Below, in pieces: positions 51,221 through 59,984 of a DNA stretch of 64,000 nt (position 1 is the stretch's first letter; the number at the start of each line of letters is the position of its first letter). The stretch covers positions 29,884 through 93,883 of the forward strand of contig NZ_JAMQGM010000046.1 in NCBI RefSeq assembly GCF_023703325.1, read 5' to 3'. The DNA comes from Streptomyces meridianus. Its GTDB lineage: Bacteria; Actinomycetota; Actinomycetes; Streptomycetales; Streptomycetaceae. Both the position numbers and the translations under genes were made by a program. Below the pieces are notes generated by a model, which was not told where the DNA came from, searched no databases, and was given only the letters and a program-made list of their open reading frames with translations.

Positions 51221-51880
51221 GTGTTCCACCGCCGGACGAGGTCGCGCGTCCGCGCAGTCACCGTTGCGACGGCCGCCGCACTCGCAGCCCTGGTCCTGGG
51301 CGGGTGCTCCGGCGACTCCGGCGACTCGGCGGCCGAGGGGGGACCCTCTGTTGTCGCCCCGGGCAAGCCGGGCGAGGACGCCCGTACCCTGTCGGCCGAC
51401 GAGGCACGCAAGGCCGTCGGGGACGACACACCCAACTCGGCGGACGTCGGCTACGTGCGGATGATGATCGTGCACCACCGCCAGGCGCTGGTGATGACGG
51501 ACCTCGCTGCGAAACACGCAGAGTCCGACCGGGTGTCGGGGCTGGCCCGCCGGATCGCCGCTGCCCAGGGGCCGGAGATCAAGGCCATGGAGGGCTGGCT
51601 CAAGAGGCACGGGAAGCTGGGCGGCGGACCGAAGGAACACGACCACGGGGCGATGCCGGGCATGGCGACGCCACGGCAGCTGGAGGCGCTGTCCGACGCG
51701 CGGGGCGCAAAGTTCGACTCGCTCTTCCTGAAGCTGATGATCACCCATCACCAGGGCGCCGTCACCATGGCCACGGACGTCCTCTCCCAGGGCAACAACG
51801 TCCTGGTCGAGGAGATGGCGAACGACGTGATCGCACAGCAGACGAGCGAGATCTCCCGGATGCGTTCACTGCTGGCCTGA
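51221..51880 (+). CDS. DUF305 lipoprotein
   Basis: A 219-aa lipoprotein. The signal peptide ends with the lipobox LGGC (lipidated C29). The DUF305 domain has two histidine-pair helices, MMIVHHRQAL and LMITHHQGAV, and a metal-binding-looking segment EHDHGAMPGM between them. Related bacterial proteins bind copper; metal handling is inferred. GTG start with GGAGG 5 bases upstream. Divergent from the LVIVD protein, a pairing that suggests a shared extracytoplasmic role. Confidence 0.85.
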   Translation: MFHRRTRSRVRAVTVATAAALAALVLGGCSGDSGDSAAEGGPSVVAPGKPGEDARTLSADEARKAVGDDTPNSADVGYVRMMIVHHRQALVMTDLAAKHAESDRVSGLARRIAAAQGPEIKAMEGWLKRHGKLGGGPKEHDHGAMPGMATPRQLEALSDARGAKFDSLFLKLMITHHQGAVTMATDVLSQGNNVLVEEMANDVIAQQTSEISRMRSLLA

Positions 51881-52014
51881 AGCACCCGGGAAATTGCCGG
51901 TGCAACGGGAGTTCTCCCGCTGCCGGCGCCGACGGCGGGGCCGGGGAACCGTCCGCCCGTATCCGGCCGGACGCCCGCGTCCCGGCGGCGAGAACCCGGC
52001 GGGACGGCACACGT

Positions 52015-52365
52015 TCACGCCCCTGAGCTGCGGTCCGTCTCACTGCGCGCGCCTGCGAGCACGCTGTCCAGCAATCCGGGGAAGAGCGCGTCCAGGTCGG
52101 ATCGGCGCAACGTGTTCAGCTTCGCGGTACCACGGTAGAGCTGGCTGATGACACCGCTCTCCCGCAGCACGCGGAAGTGGTGCGTGGTGGTGGACTTGCT
52201 CACCGGGAGGTCGAAGTCGGAGCACGAGAGCTCCCCGTCCGCGTCGGCGAGACGGCGTACGACGTGGAGCCGCACCGGGTCCGACAGTGCGTGCAGAACA
52301 CCTTCGAGCCGGATGCCGTCGCGCGTCGGGTGGTCCAGGTCACGGGTCGGCGTCCGGATCGTCAC
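52015..52365 (-). CDS. ArsR-family transcriptional regulator
   Basis: A 116-aa winged-helix repressor. LEGVLHALSDPVRLHVVRRL starts the domain; the recognition helix is in PVSKSTTTHHFRVLRESGVI. The metal-binding cysteine motif of ArsR/SmtB is not obvious (one Cys in LSCSDFD), so it may sense an organic ligand or redox state. GTG start with GAGGAGC 6 bases upstream. It is divergent from the old yellow enzyme gene and probably controls it. Confidence 0.85.
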   Translation of the reverse strand: MTIRTPTRDLDHPTRDGIRLEGVLHALSDPVRLHVVRRLADADGELSCSDFDLPVSKSTTTHHFRVLRESGVISQLYRGTAKLNTLRRSDLDALFPGLLDSVLAGARSETDRSSGA

Positions 52366-52396
52366 AGGTGCTCCTCGGGCTGCGGGAGTTCCATTG

Positions 52397-52435
52397 TACG
52401 AGAAGCCTCGTAGTTTGACATCTGTCGTACTACGA
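52397..52435. promoter_or_regulatory. ArsR/OYE intergenic operators
   Basis: Two inverted repeats: TACGAG-AAGC-CTCGTA (52397-52412) and TCGTA-C-TACGA (52425-52435). Both share the TCGTA/TACGA half-site. They flank and follow a TTGACA element, so a bound repressor would block the oxidoreductase promoter and could affect the ArsR gene too. Confidence 0.6.
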
Positions 52436-52445
52436 TGTGTACCGT
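52415..52445 (+). promoter_or_regulatory. Promoter of the OYE gene
   Basis: Consensus -35 TTGACA (52415-52420) and a candidate -10 TACCGT (52440-52445) with a 19-base spacer that contains the second ArsR-type repeat. Confidence 0.5.
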
Positions 52446-52480
52446 ACAAGCCCTGCCCCGCCCGCGAAACGGAGATCGCT

Positions 52481-53578
52481 GTGAGCGCCCTGTTCGAGCC
52501 CTACCCCCTGCGGTCGCTGACCGTCCCGAACCGCATCTGGATGGCCCCGATGTGCCAGTACTCCGCGGAGCCCACCGGCCCCGGAGTGGGCATGCCGAAC
52601 GACTGGCACTACTCCCACTACACCGCGCGGGCGACGGGCGGCACCGGCCTGATCCTGGCCGAGGCCACGGCCGTCTCCCCCGAGGGCCGGATCAGCCCCG
52701 GTGACCTCGGGATCTGGAACAACCGGCAGGTGGAAGGGTTCCGCCGCATCACGTCCTTCCTGCGGCAGCACGGCACGGTGCCGGGCATCCAGCTCGCTCA
52801 TGCCGGGCGCAAGGCCTCCACCGGACTGCCCTGGCTCGGCGGCGGACCGGTCGGTGCGGACGCCGACGGCTGGCAGCCGGTGGCGCCCAGTCCGCTGCCC
52901 TTCGCCGACGGGCACCCCGTGCCCGACGAGCTGACGACCGAGCAGATCGGAAAGGTCGTCGAGCAGTTCGCCGACGCCGCCGTACGCGCCCGGGCCGCGG
53001 GGTTCGACGTGGCCGAGGTCCACGGTGCCCACGGCTACCTGATCGGCCAGTTCCTGTCACCTCACAGCAACCACCGCACGGACGAGTACGGCGGATCGTT
53101 CGAGAACCGGACCCGGCTCGCACTGGAGGTGGTGGACGCCGTCCGCGCCGTGTGGCCGGCGGAACTGCCCGTACTGTTCCGCATCTCGGCGACCGACTGG
53201 CTCTCCGAGGACCTCCAGGACGCCCGCGAGGGATGGACGGCCGACGACACGGTCCGCTTCGCCCGGGACCTGCACGCCCACGGGGTGGATCTGCTCGACG
53301 TCTCCTCCGGCGGACTGGCGCCGGGCGTGCGCATTCCCACCGGCCCCGGCTATCAGGTGCCCTTCGCCGAACGGGTGCGCAGCGAAGCCGGGTTGGCGGT
53401 GGCGGCGGTCGGCGAGATCACCGATCCGCAGCAGGCCGAGAAGATCGTCACCGAAGGCCGGGCTGATGCCGTCCTGCTCGGCCGCGAGCTGCTCCGCGAC
53501 CCCTACTTCGCACGGCGGGCGGCGCGCGAGCTCGGCGCAGAAGTCAGCGTTCCGCCCCAGTACCTGCGGGCCGTCTGA
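52481..53578 (+). CDS. Old yellow enzyme-family NADH:flavin oxidoreductase (YqjM type)
   Basis: A 365-aa TIM-barrel FMN enzyme. Features of the YqjM branch are VPNRIWMAPMCQYSAEPTG, the Cys near residue 25, IQLAHAGRKAST, the catalytic HGAHGYLIGQFLSPHSNHR with His-His/Asn, RTDEYGGSFENR and VGEIT. It reduces activated C=C bonds (quinones, enals, nitroesters) with NAD(P)H. GTG start with GGAGA 8 bases upstream. Under the divergent ArsR regulator, suggesting induction by an electrophile. Confidence 0.9.
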   Translation: MSALFEPYPLRSLTVPNRIWMAPMCQYSAEPTGPGVGMPNDWHYSHYTARATGGTGLILAEATAVSPEGRISPGDLGIWNNRQVEGFRRITSFLRQHGTVPGIQLAHAGRKASTGLPWLGGGPVGADADGWQPVAPSPLPFADGHPVPDELTTEQIGKVVEQFADAAVRARAAGFDVAEVHGAHGYLIGQFLSPHSNHRTDEYGGSFENRTRLALEVVDAVRAVWPAELPVLFRISATDWLSEDLQDAREGWTADDTVRFARDLHAHGVDLLDVSSGGLAPGVRIPTGPGYQVPFAERVRSEAGLAVAAVGEITDPQQAEKIVTEGRADAVLLGRELLRDPYFARRAARELGAEVSVPPQYLRAV

Positions 53579-53668
53579 CCCGCCGGGGGCAGGATGCACA
53601 CGGCTTTGTCGGTGGCCGGGTGCAGACTGACACCTCCTTGGGACAACGGCGTTTCGGAGGTGGCAGTC

Positions 53669-54754
53669 ATGACCGGAGTACTTCTCGCGGTGGGCACGCG
53701 CAAGGGCCTGTTCGTCGGCAGACGGCGCGGCGGCGGCTGGGAGTTCGAGGGACCTCACTTCACCGCACAGGCGGTCTACTCGATCGGCATCGACACCCGG
53801 CGCTCCACGCCCCGGCTGCTCGTAGGTGCCGACAGTTCGCACTGGGGCCCCTCGGTGTTCCACTCCGACGACCTCGGAGCGAACTGGCACGAGCCGAAAC
53901 AGCCCGCGGTCAAGTTCCCGCCGGGGACCGGAGCCTCGCTCGAACGGGTCTGGCAACTGCACCCGGCCGGGCCCGCGGCCCCCGACGTGGTCTACGCCGG
54001 CACACAGCCCGGCGCGCTGTTCCGGTCGGAGGACGGCGGCCGGAGCTTCGAACTCGTCCGGGCTCTGTGGGACCACCCCACACGGGAGCAGTGGGCCGCG
54101 GGATTCGGCGGGCAGGCGGTGCACACGGTGATCACGGACCCGCGCAGCGCGGACGCCGTGACGGTGGCCGTGTCCACGGGCGGCGTCTACCGCTCACTCG
54201 ACGGCGGTGCGAGCTGGTCGCCGTCCAACACCGGCATCCAGGCAGTCTTCCTGCCCGACCGCTACCCCGAGTTCGGGCAGTGCGTGCACAAGATCGCCCA
54301 GGACCCCGTGAACCCGGACCGCCTCTACCTCCAGAACCACTGGGGGGTGTACCGCAGCGACGACGCCGGCGACACCTGGACCTCCATCGGGGACGCGCTG
54401 CCCTCGGACTTCGGCTTCGCGGTCGCAGCGCACCCGCGCCGTCCGGACACGGCCTATCTCTTCCCGATCCAGGCCGACGCGGACCGGGTCCCGGCAGGCC
54501 ACCGATGCCGCGTCTACCGGACCGACGACGCGGGCGGCAAGTGGCGGGAGCTGGGCTCGGGACTCCCGGAGGGGCGGCATTACGGCACGGTCCTCAGGGA
54601 CGCCCTGTGCGTGGACGACGGGGATCCGGCCGGCGTGTACTTCGGCAACCGCAACGGCGAGTTGTACGCGAGCCCCGACGAGGGGGAGAGCTGGGAGCTC
54701 ATCGGGTCCCACCTTCCGGACGTCCTCTGCGTCCGGGCCGCCGTGGTGGGCTGA
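53669..54754 (+). CDS. BNR/sialidase-like beta-propeller protein
   Basis: A 361-aa protein with repeated Asp-box (BNR) motifs: RSEDGGRSF, RSLDGGASW, RSDDAGDTW, RTDDAGGKW and SPDEGESW, spaced by about 50-60 residues, making a propeller. The opening TGVLLAVGTRKGLFVGRR is typical of a widespread exo-alpha-sialidase-like group. No signal peptide, so probably cytoplasmic; no sialidase catalytic residues assigned. ATG with GGAGG 8 bases upstream. Confidence 0.85.
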   Translation: MTGVLLAVGTRKGLFVGRRRGGGWEFEGPHFTAQAVYSIGIDTRRSTPRLLVGADSSHWGPSVFHSDDLGANWHEPKQPAVKFPPGTGASLERVWQLHPAGPAAPDVVYAGTQPGALFRSEDGGRSFELVRALWDHPTREQWAAGFGGQAVHTVITDPRSADAVTVAVSTGGVYRSLDGGASWSPSNTGIQAVFLPDRYPEFGQCVHKIAQDPVNPDRLYLQNHWGVYRSDDAGDTWTSIGDALPSDFGFAVAAHPRRPDTAYLFPIQADADRVPAGHRCRVYRTDDAGGKWRELGSGLPEGRHYGTVLRDALCVDDGDPAGVYFGNRNGELYASPDEGESWELIGSHLPDVLCVRAAVVG

Positions 54755-54929
54755 AACCTCCCGCCCGTCGGCAGGAGCACCCCGGCTGCGACGCGTCATC
54801 GTGAGTGTGCGGAGGCGGTGGCGCCAGGGTCCCGGGAGTGCCGGGGGACCGGTCCGCACCGCATCGGAGCCCCGTCGTCCACCGAGTCCCGCACCACACA
54901 GAGGTGCACAAAAAGCCACATAGTGTTAT

Positions 54930-54949
54930 GAACAGTGTGTTCTACACTG
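54930..54949. promoter_or_regulatory. Overlapping palindromes upstream of the SpoIIE-type phosphatase
   Basis: GAACA-GTG-TGTTC (54930-54942, perfect) overlaps CAGTGT-GTTCT-ACACTG (54933-54949, perfect 6-bp arms). TACACT within it could be a -10 box. The AT-rich patch looks like a TetR-type operator-promoter about 80 bases before the chosen start. Confidence 0.5.
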
Positions 54950-55026
54950 GGCTGGGCAAGGTCTGGCGCCGTTCAGCGAGGAGCGGAACGGCGCGAGACA
55001 CGCACTCGGGCCGGGAGTGGTCCACC

Positions 55027-57837
55027 GTGGTCGTGCCGGACGAGAAACGCGGCATCGATGCCGCACGTGAGCGGGTCCTGGCGGGCGAGGCCATCCGGGC
55101 CGGCGCCAGGAGCCAGATCATCGCCTCCTGGCAGCGCTGCGCGCTGCTGGGACTGGAGACGAGCGTGCTCCCCGACCTCCCCGAGCAGGAGGTGGACGTG
55201 GAGGGCAGGCTCATGCACGCCGCCGCTCCGGTCCTCGACTGGCTGGGCAACCAGCTGATCGCCGAGCCGGTGAGCATCATCCTCACCGACGCACGGGCAC
55301 GCGTTCTGCGCCGGACCGCCGGCTCGTCGGCACTCCACAGCCACCTCGACCGGGTTCACCTGGCCCCCGGCCTCCCCTTCTCCGAACAGGTGGCGGGCAC
55401 CAACGGCATCGGCACGACTCTTCAGGACCGCAGGCCACGCCTGGTCGTGGGCAACGAACACTTCGCCGACCGGCTGCATGCCTTCGCCTGCGCCGGAACC
55501 CCGATCCGCAACCCCCTCAGCGGTGAGGTCGAAGGCATCCTCGACCTCACCTGCTTCCGGGACGACGTGAACTCCCGCATGCTGCCGCTGGTCCAGCGGG
55601 CAGGCGCCGCCATCCAGCAGCGTCTGCTCGAGGACGCCGGCCGGCGTGAGCAGGAACTGCTGGATGCGTTCCTGTGCGCCGCCAGGACGAACGGCGTCTC
55701 CGCCGCAGCGGGCCGGACACAGCCGGGCACGGCGCGGACCGACGAAGTCGTCGGCCTACGGGACCTGGTCACTCTGCAAGCCAGGGCCGGCGAGCTGCTC
55801 GCCTCGCCCGAGGCCGCTCCCGTCCGGGTACCGCTGGAGCACGGCCGGGTGGCGATCCTGCGCTGCCGACCGGTGACCGGTGCTTCGGGCGAGCGCGGGG
55901 TCGCCGTCCTCGCGTCCCTCGAGGGCAGCCCGCGGGAACACTCCATCGACGTCACTCCGCCGGCGGCATCGGCCTCCGAGGCCCTCACCATCCGAGTGGG
56001 CGAGGGCCTCGCCGCACCGCAGCGGTCGCGTGCGGCACATCCCGGCACCGGGGAGGGCGGGCGGCCCGCGGCCGCCGCCGCGCCCTCCGGTGGCACGGCC
56101 GGATCCGACGAGCGACTGCTGCTCATCGGGGAGCCGGGAATCGGCCGGGTCGCGCTCCTCGCCCGGCAGCGTCTGGAACTGCTGTACGAGGCCAGCATCA
56201 GCATCGGCACCACGCTGGACGTGCCCCGCACGGCGCACGAACTCGCCGACACGGCGGTGCCCCGCTTCGCCGACTTCGCCGCCGTGGACCTTCCGGAGTC
56301 GGTGCTGCGCGGCGACGAGCCGGCGCCCGGGCGGGGCATGCCCGTCGATCTTCGCCGGGTGACCCTCAGCGGGGTACGCACGGATTCGCACCTCTACCCG
56401 GTCGGCCGGCACATCCGGTTCGCCCCCTACGCTCCACAGGCGCGCTGCCTGACGACCCTGGAGCCGGTGCTCGAGCAGGATCTGAGCAATGCCCCCGGGT
56501 GGATCGCCCAGGACGTCGAGCGGACCGAGCAGATCCTGGACGAGGGCATCACCTCGATGTATTGCGTCCCCCTGCAGGCACGCGGCGTCGTGCTCGGTGT
56601 CGTCACGCTCTACCGGGTGCAGGAGCGCGGGGCGTTCGCGGAGGACGACCTCTCCCTGGTGGCCGATCTGGTCCGCCGCGCCGCTGTCTGCATCGACAAC
56701 GCACGCCGCTACACCCGCGAGCACACCGTGGCTCTGGCTCTCCAGCGCAGTCTCCTCCCCCGCGATCTGCCCCAACAGTGCGCAGTCGACGTCGCCCACC
56801 GGTACCTGCCCGCTCAGACCCGGGTCAGCGGCGACTGGTACGACGTCATCCCGCTGTCCGGAGCCAGAGTGGCCCTGGTGGTGGGCGACGTCGTCGGCCA
56901 CGGCGTCCACGCGGCGGCCACGATGGGACTGCTGCGCACGGCGGTCCACAACTTCTCCGCCCTCGACCTGCCCACCGAGGAGCTGCTGTCGCAACTGGAC
57001 GACCTGGTGGTACGGCTCAGCCGCGGGGATCAGCCCGGCGAGACCGTGCAGGGAGAAGGGATCGTGGGCGCCACCTGCCTGTATGCCGTCTACGACCCGA
57101 CGGACGGCGTCTGCACCATGGCCCGGGCCGGGCACCCACCCCCCGCGCTGGTACTGCCGGACGGTTCCGTCGAGTTGATGGACCTTCCCCCCGGTCCCCC
57201 GCTCGGTCTCGGCGGATTCCCCTTCGAGACGGTGGACGTACAGTTGCCCGAGGGCAGCCAGCTGGTCCTCTACACGGACGGTCTCGTCGAGGACCGCCGG
57301 CGCGACGTCGACAGCGGGCTGGGGCGGCTGCGCGACACCCTGACCGGCACCGGCCGTTCGCCGGACGAGATCTGCGACCGGGTGCTGACCTCCCTGCTGC
57401 CCGATCACACGACGGACGACGTCGCACTGCTCGTCGCCCGCACCCACACCCTCGACGCCCGGCACATCGCCCGCTGGGATCTGCCCTGCGATCCCGCCAT
57501 GGTCTCCACCGTGCGTGCGGCAGTGCTCGACCAGCTGGACCAATGGGGCCTGGCGGACCTCGGCTTCTCCACCGAACTGGTCGTCAGCGAGCTGGTCACC
57601 AACGCCATACGCTACGGCGGAGAGCCCATCCAGGTGCGGCTGCTGCGTGACCGGACACTCGTCTGCGAGGTCTCCGACGGCAGCAACACCTCACCGCGGC
57701 TGCGCCGGGCACGGAGCACGGACGAGGGCGGCCGCGGGCTGTTCCTCGTCGCCCAGCTCGCGGATCACTGGGGGACGCGTTACGCAGCACGCGGCAAAGT
57801 GATCTGGACGGAGCAGCCTCTCCCTGCGGCGGCGTGA
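55027..57837 (+). CDS. GAF-GAF-PP2C (SpoIIE)-HATPase signalling protein
   Basis: A 936-aa multidomain protein. Residues about 20-205 resemble the N-terminal sensor of AcoR-type activators (SQIIASWQRC, EQVAGTNGIGTTL, FACAGTPIRNP). A second GAF domain is at about 385-560. The PP2C phosphatase domain (about 590-800) has SGDWYDVIPL, VVGDVVGHG and LYTDGLVEDRR, the metal-binding aspartates of RsbU/SpoIIE. An RsbW-like HATPase (about 820-930; ELVVSELVTNAIRYG, DEGGRGLFLV) ends it. It likely controls an anti-sigma antagonist by both dephosphorylation and ATP-dependent kinase activity. The GTG at 55027 has GGGAG about 10 bases upstream; the upstream ATG at 54928 lies inside an operator-like palindrome and is unlikely. 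Confidence 0.85.
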   Translation: MVVPDEKRGIDAARERVLAGEAIRAGARSQIIASWQRCALLGLETSVLPDLPEQEVDVEGRLMHAAAPVLDWLGNQLIAEPVSIILTDARARVLRRTAGSSALHSHLDRVHLAPGLPFSEQVAGTNGIGTTLQDRRPRLVVGNEHFADRLHAFACAGTPIRNPLSGEVEGILDLTCFRDDVNSRMLPLVQRAGAAIQQRLLEDAGRREQELLDAFLCAARTNGVSAAAGRTQPGTARTDEVVGLRDLVTLQARAGELLASPEAAPVRVPLEHGRVAILRCRPVTGASGERGVAVLASLEGSPREHSIDVTPPAASASEALTIRVGEGLAAPQRSRAAHPGTGEGGRPAAAAAPSGGTAGSDERLLLIGEPGIGRVALLARQRLELLYEASISIGTTLDVPRTAHELADTAVPRFADFAAVDLPESVLRGDEPAPGRGMPVDLRRVTLSGVRTDSHLYPVGRHIRFAPYAPQARCLTTLEPVLEQDLSNAPGWIAQDVERTEQILDEGITSMYCVPLQARGVVLGVVTLYRVQERGAFAEDDLSLVADLVRRAAVCIDNARRYTREHTVALALQRSLLPRDLPQQCAVDVAHRYLPAQTRVSGDWYDVIPLSGARVALVVGDVVGHGVHAAATMGLLRTAVHNFSALDLPTEELLSQLDDLVVRLSRGDQPGETVQGEGIVGATCLYAVYDPTDGVCTMARAGHPPPALVLPDGSVELMDLPPGPPLGLGGFPFETVDVQLPEGSQLVLYTDGLVEDRRRDVDSGLGRLRDTLTGTGRSPDEICDRVLTSLLPDHTTDDVALLVARTHTLDARHIARWDLPCDPAMVSTVRAAVLDQLDQWGLADLGFSTELVVSELVTNAIRYGGEPIQVRLLRDRTLVCEVSDGSNTSPRLRRARSTDEGGRGLFLVAQLADHWGTRYAARGKVIWTEQPLPAAA

Positions 57838-57877
57838 CGGCGTGTGCCCTACGGTGCGGCGCGTCCCGCCAACCGCT

Positions 57878-58555
57878 CTACGGCAGTTGCCAGTCCACCG
57901 GCTGCGCCCCTTGGCGGACCAGCAGGTCGTTGGCGCGGCTGAACGGCCGGGACCCGAAGAAACCGCGGTCCGCGGACATCGGCGACGGATGAGCGGACTC
58001 GACGGCCGGAAAATCCTCGAGGAAGGGCCGCATGTTCCGGGCGTCGCGCCCCCACAACACGGACACCAACGGTTTGCCGCGGGCGGCGAGTGCCCGGATG
58101 GCCTGCTCCGTGATTTCCTCCCACCCCTTGCCGCGATGGGCTCCGGGCTTCCGCGGTGCCGTGGTGAGCGCCCTGTTCAGCAACAGAACTCCCTGACGGG
58201 CCCAGGGAGTCAGATCGCCGCTCGACGGCCGGGGCAGACCCAGGTCCGTGTGCAGCTCGCGAAAGATGTTCTCCAGGCTGCCGGGCAGCCGGCGCACCTC
58301 CGGAGCGACGGCGAAGCTGAGCCCGATGGCCATGCCCGGAGTCGGATAGGGGTCCTGGCCCACGATCAGCACCCGCACGTCGTCGAAGGGCTGCTGGAAC
58401 GCGCGCAGGACGTGCTGGCCGGCGGGCAGATAGGTTCGCCCCGCGGCGATCTCCGCCCGCAGGAAGCCGCCCATGTCTGCGATGCGGCCGGCCACCGGGG
58501 CCAGTGCCCGGGCCCAGCCGGGTTCGACGAGTTCACTCAACGGTCGTGCTGCCAC
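57878..58555 (-). CDS. ung: Uracil-DNA glycosylase
   Basis: A 225-aa family 1 UDG that removes uracil from DNA to start base-excision repair. The catalytic water-activating D68 is in VGQDPYPTPG; the minor-groove loop is ESAHPSPMSADRG and LLLNRALTT provides the uracil-binding Asn. GTG start, two bases downstream of where a TAGAGT box would place the transcription start, so almost leaderless. It is convergent with the signalling protein gene (40 bases). Confidence 0.92.
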   Translation of the reverse strand: MAARPLSELVEPGWARALAPVAGRIADMGGFLRAEIAAGRTYLPAGQHVLRAFQQPFDDVRVLIVGQDPYPTPGMAIGLSFAVAPEVRRLPGSLENIFRELHTDLGLPRPSSGDLTPWARQGVLLLNRALTTAPRKPGAHRGKGWEEITEQAIRALAARGKPLVSVLWGRDARNMRPFLEDFPAVESAHPSPMSADRGFFGSRPFSRANDLLVRQGAQPVDWQLP

Positions 58556-58671
58556 ACCGCGTCACTCTACTGACGCACCGAACGCGCCCACCCGCCGCGG
58601 TCGCCGTCACCGGCGGAACGGGCGTCCGGAAGCCGCGGGCGGGCAGACCGCGGGAGGCATACGGACGCCAG

Positions 58672-58677
58672 TAGGCT
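58672..58677 (+). promoter_or_regulatory. Candidate -10 box (TAGGCT)
   Basis: TAGGCT 38 bases before an ATG at 58715 that has its own GGGAG ribosome binding site; it could drive the small ORF and GlcNAc-kinase-like gene. Confidence 0.4.
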
Positions 58678-58714
58678 GCGGGCGCCCCGTTCATCTGCCC
58701 CCGGGAGACGGCCC

Positions 58715-58897
58715 ATGAGGTCCCGCTCGTACGCATCGGACAACCGCACCGGGAACGGCGGACCTCCTCGTCATCCAACGCCCGGGCGCGCCGGATGCGG
58801 TCCGGGCGTGCCGCGCCGGCGATTGGCACCGTCCCTCCCCCGACCGGACGGTCCGGAGGCTGCCCCATCGTGCGGCGGCACCCGGCGGATGCCGTGA
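58715..58897 (+). CDS. Possible 60-aa leader ORF
   Basis: A short ORF with ATG, GGGAG 7 bases upstream and a TAGGCT box 38 bases upstream. Its TGA stop overlaps the GTG (58894) of the kinase-like gene in a GTGA arrangement, the usual sign of translational coupling. The product (MRSRSYASDNRTGNGG start) is Pro/Gly/Arg-rich without a recognisable fold, and its codon positions are only moderately biased. It may be a real small gene, a translated leader or chance. Confidence 0.3.
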   Translation: MRSRSYASDNRTGNGGPPRHPTPGRAGCGPGVPRRRLAPSLPRPDGPEAAPSCGGTRRMP

Positions 58898-59889
58898 CGG
58901 GCGGAGCGGAGTGGGTCCTCGGCGTCGATTCGGGCGGATCCGGCCTGCGCATCGCCCTGGCCCGCGCGGGCAGCGAGGAACGGCCGTCCGGCGTCGTGTG
59001 TTCCGCCGAGCCGGTACGGACCGGTCCGTCCGGTATCGATGCCGGGCACCTGCTCGGACAAGTGCTGCCCGCGGTACGGGCGTTGCTCGAGGCCGCCGGA
59101 ACCCGGCACGTCGCAGCAGCCGCCGTCGGCGCAGCCGGGATGGCATCGCTCGGCGACGACCTGAGGGCGAGGCTGCCCGACACACTGGCCGACGAACTCG
59201 GCGTGCGGCGGCTCGCACTCGCTGCCGACGCGGTGGCCGCCTACGCCGGTGCTCTCGGCCAGCGTCCCGGCGCAGTGGTGGCCGCGGGTACCGGCCTGAT
59301 CGCCCTCGGCACGGACCTCGGCCCGTCCGGCATCTGGCGGCGCGCCGACGGCTGGGGCCATCTCCTCGGCGACTGCGGTGGCGGAGCATGGATCGGGCGG
59401 GCCGGTCTGGAAGCCGCGCTGCGCGCCCACGACGGACGGGGACGGGGCTCGACCGCGCTGCTGGAACGGGTCCGTGAAAAGTTCGGTCCGCCCGCGGAAC
59501 TCCCCGGGAAGTTGTATCCGCGTACCGACCGGCCGGCCGTACTGGCCTCGTTCGCCCCCGAAGTCGCACGCTGCGCTCCACACGATCGGGTGGCTGCAAG
59601 AATCCTGAGCGAGGCCGCCCGGAACATCGCGGAGGCCGCGACCGCCGTGTGCCCCCGGGAAGGGGACTGCTTCGTGGCCTTCACCGGCGGGCTGCTGCGC
59701 CTCGGTCCGCCGCTGATGCAGCCGCTGCTGGCCGAGTTGACAGCACAGGCTCCCCGGGCCCGGTGCACCGAGGCGGAGGGCGACCCGCTCGACGGGGCGC
59801 TGCGCATCGCCCGCGCCCTGGCGGCGGACAATCTACGCTTCCCGGTCGACGGTCTCATGCTGCACATTTCCGAGCGTCGATCGCCATAG
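58894..59889 (+). CDS. N-acetylglucosamine kinase-like BadF/BadG ATPase family protein
   Basis: A 331-aa protein of the actin-like ATPase superfamily. LGVDSGGSGLRIALA is the phosphate-1 loop with the catalytic Asp, AADAVAAYAGALG the middle Asp region, and VVAAGTGLIALG the phosphate-2 loop; GGGAWIGRAGLEAAL and GLLRLGPPL complete it. The family includes GlcNAc kinases. Two starts are possible: GTG 58894, coupled to the short ORF stop, or GTG 58870 with GGAGG about 9 bases upstream. Confidence 0.8.
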   Translation: MTGGAEWVLGVDSGGSGLRIALARAGSEERPSGVVCSAEPVRTGPSGIDAGHLLGQVLPAVRALLEAAGTRHVAAAAVGAAGMASLGDDLRARLPDTLADELGVRRLALAADAVAAYAGALGQRPGAVVAAGTGLIALGTDLGPSGIWRRADGWGHLLGDCGGGAWIGRAGLEAALRAHDGRGRGSTALLERVREKFGPPAELPGKLYPRTDRPAVLASFAPEVARCAPHDRVAARILSEAARNIAEAATAVCPREGDCFVAFTGGLLRLGPPLMQPLLAELTAQAPRARCTEAEGDPLDGALRIARALAADNLRFPVDGLMLHISERRSP

Positions 59890-59984
59890 CGCCCAGGAGA
59901 CCGATGGGACAAGTGCGGAGGAACAGCGTGCAGCCACCCCCTCCCCGAACCGCCGCTGCAGGTAAGGCATTAGCATGCCGGGCC

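Noticed and set aside
54928..55026. ATG at 54928 as start of the SpoIIE-type protein
   Set aside because: It lies at the edge of operator-like palindromes, lacks a ribosome binding site and adds sequence without domain character.
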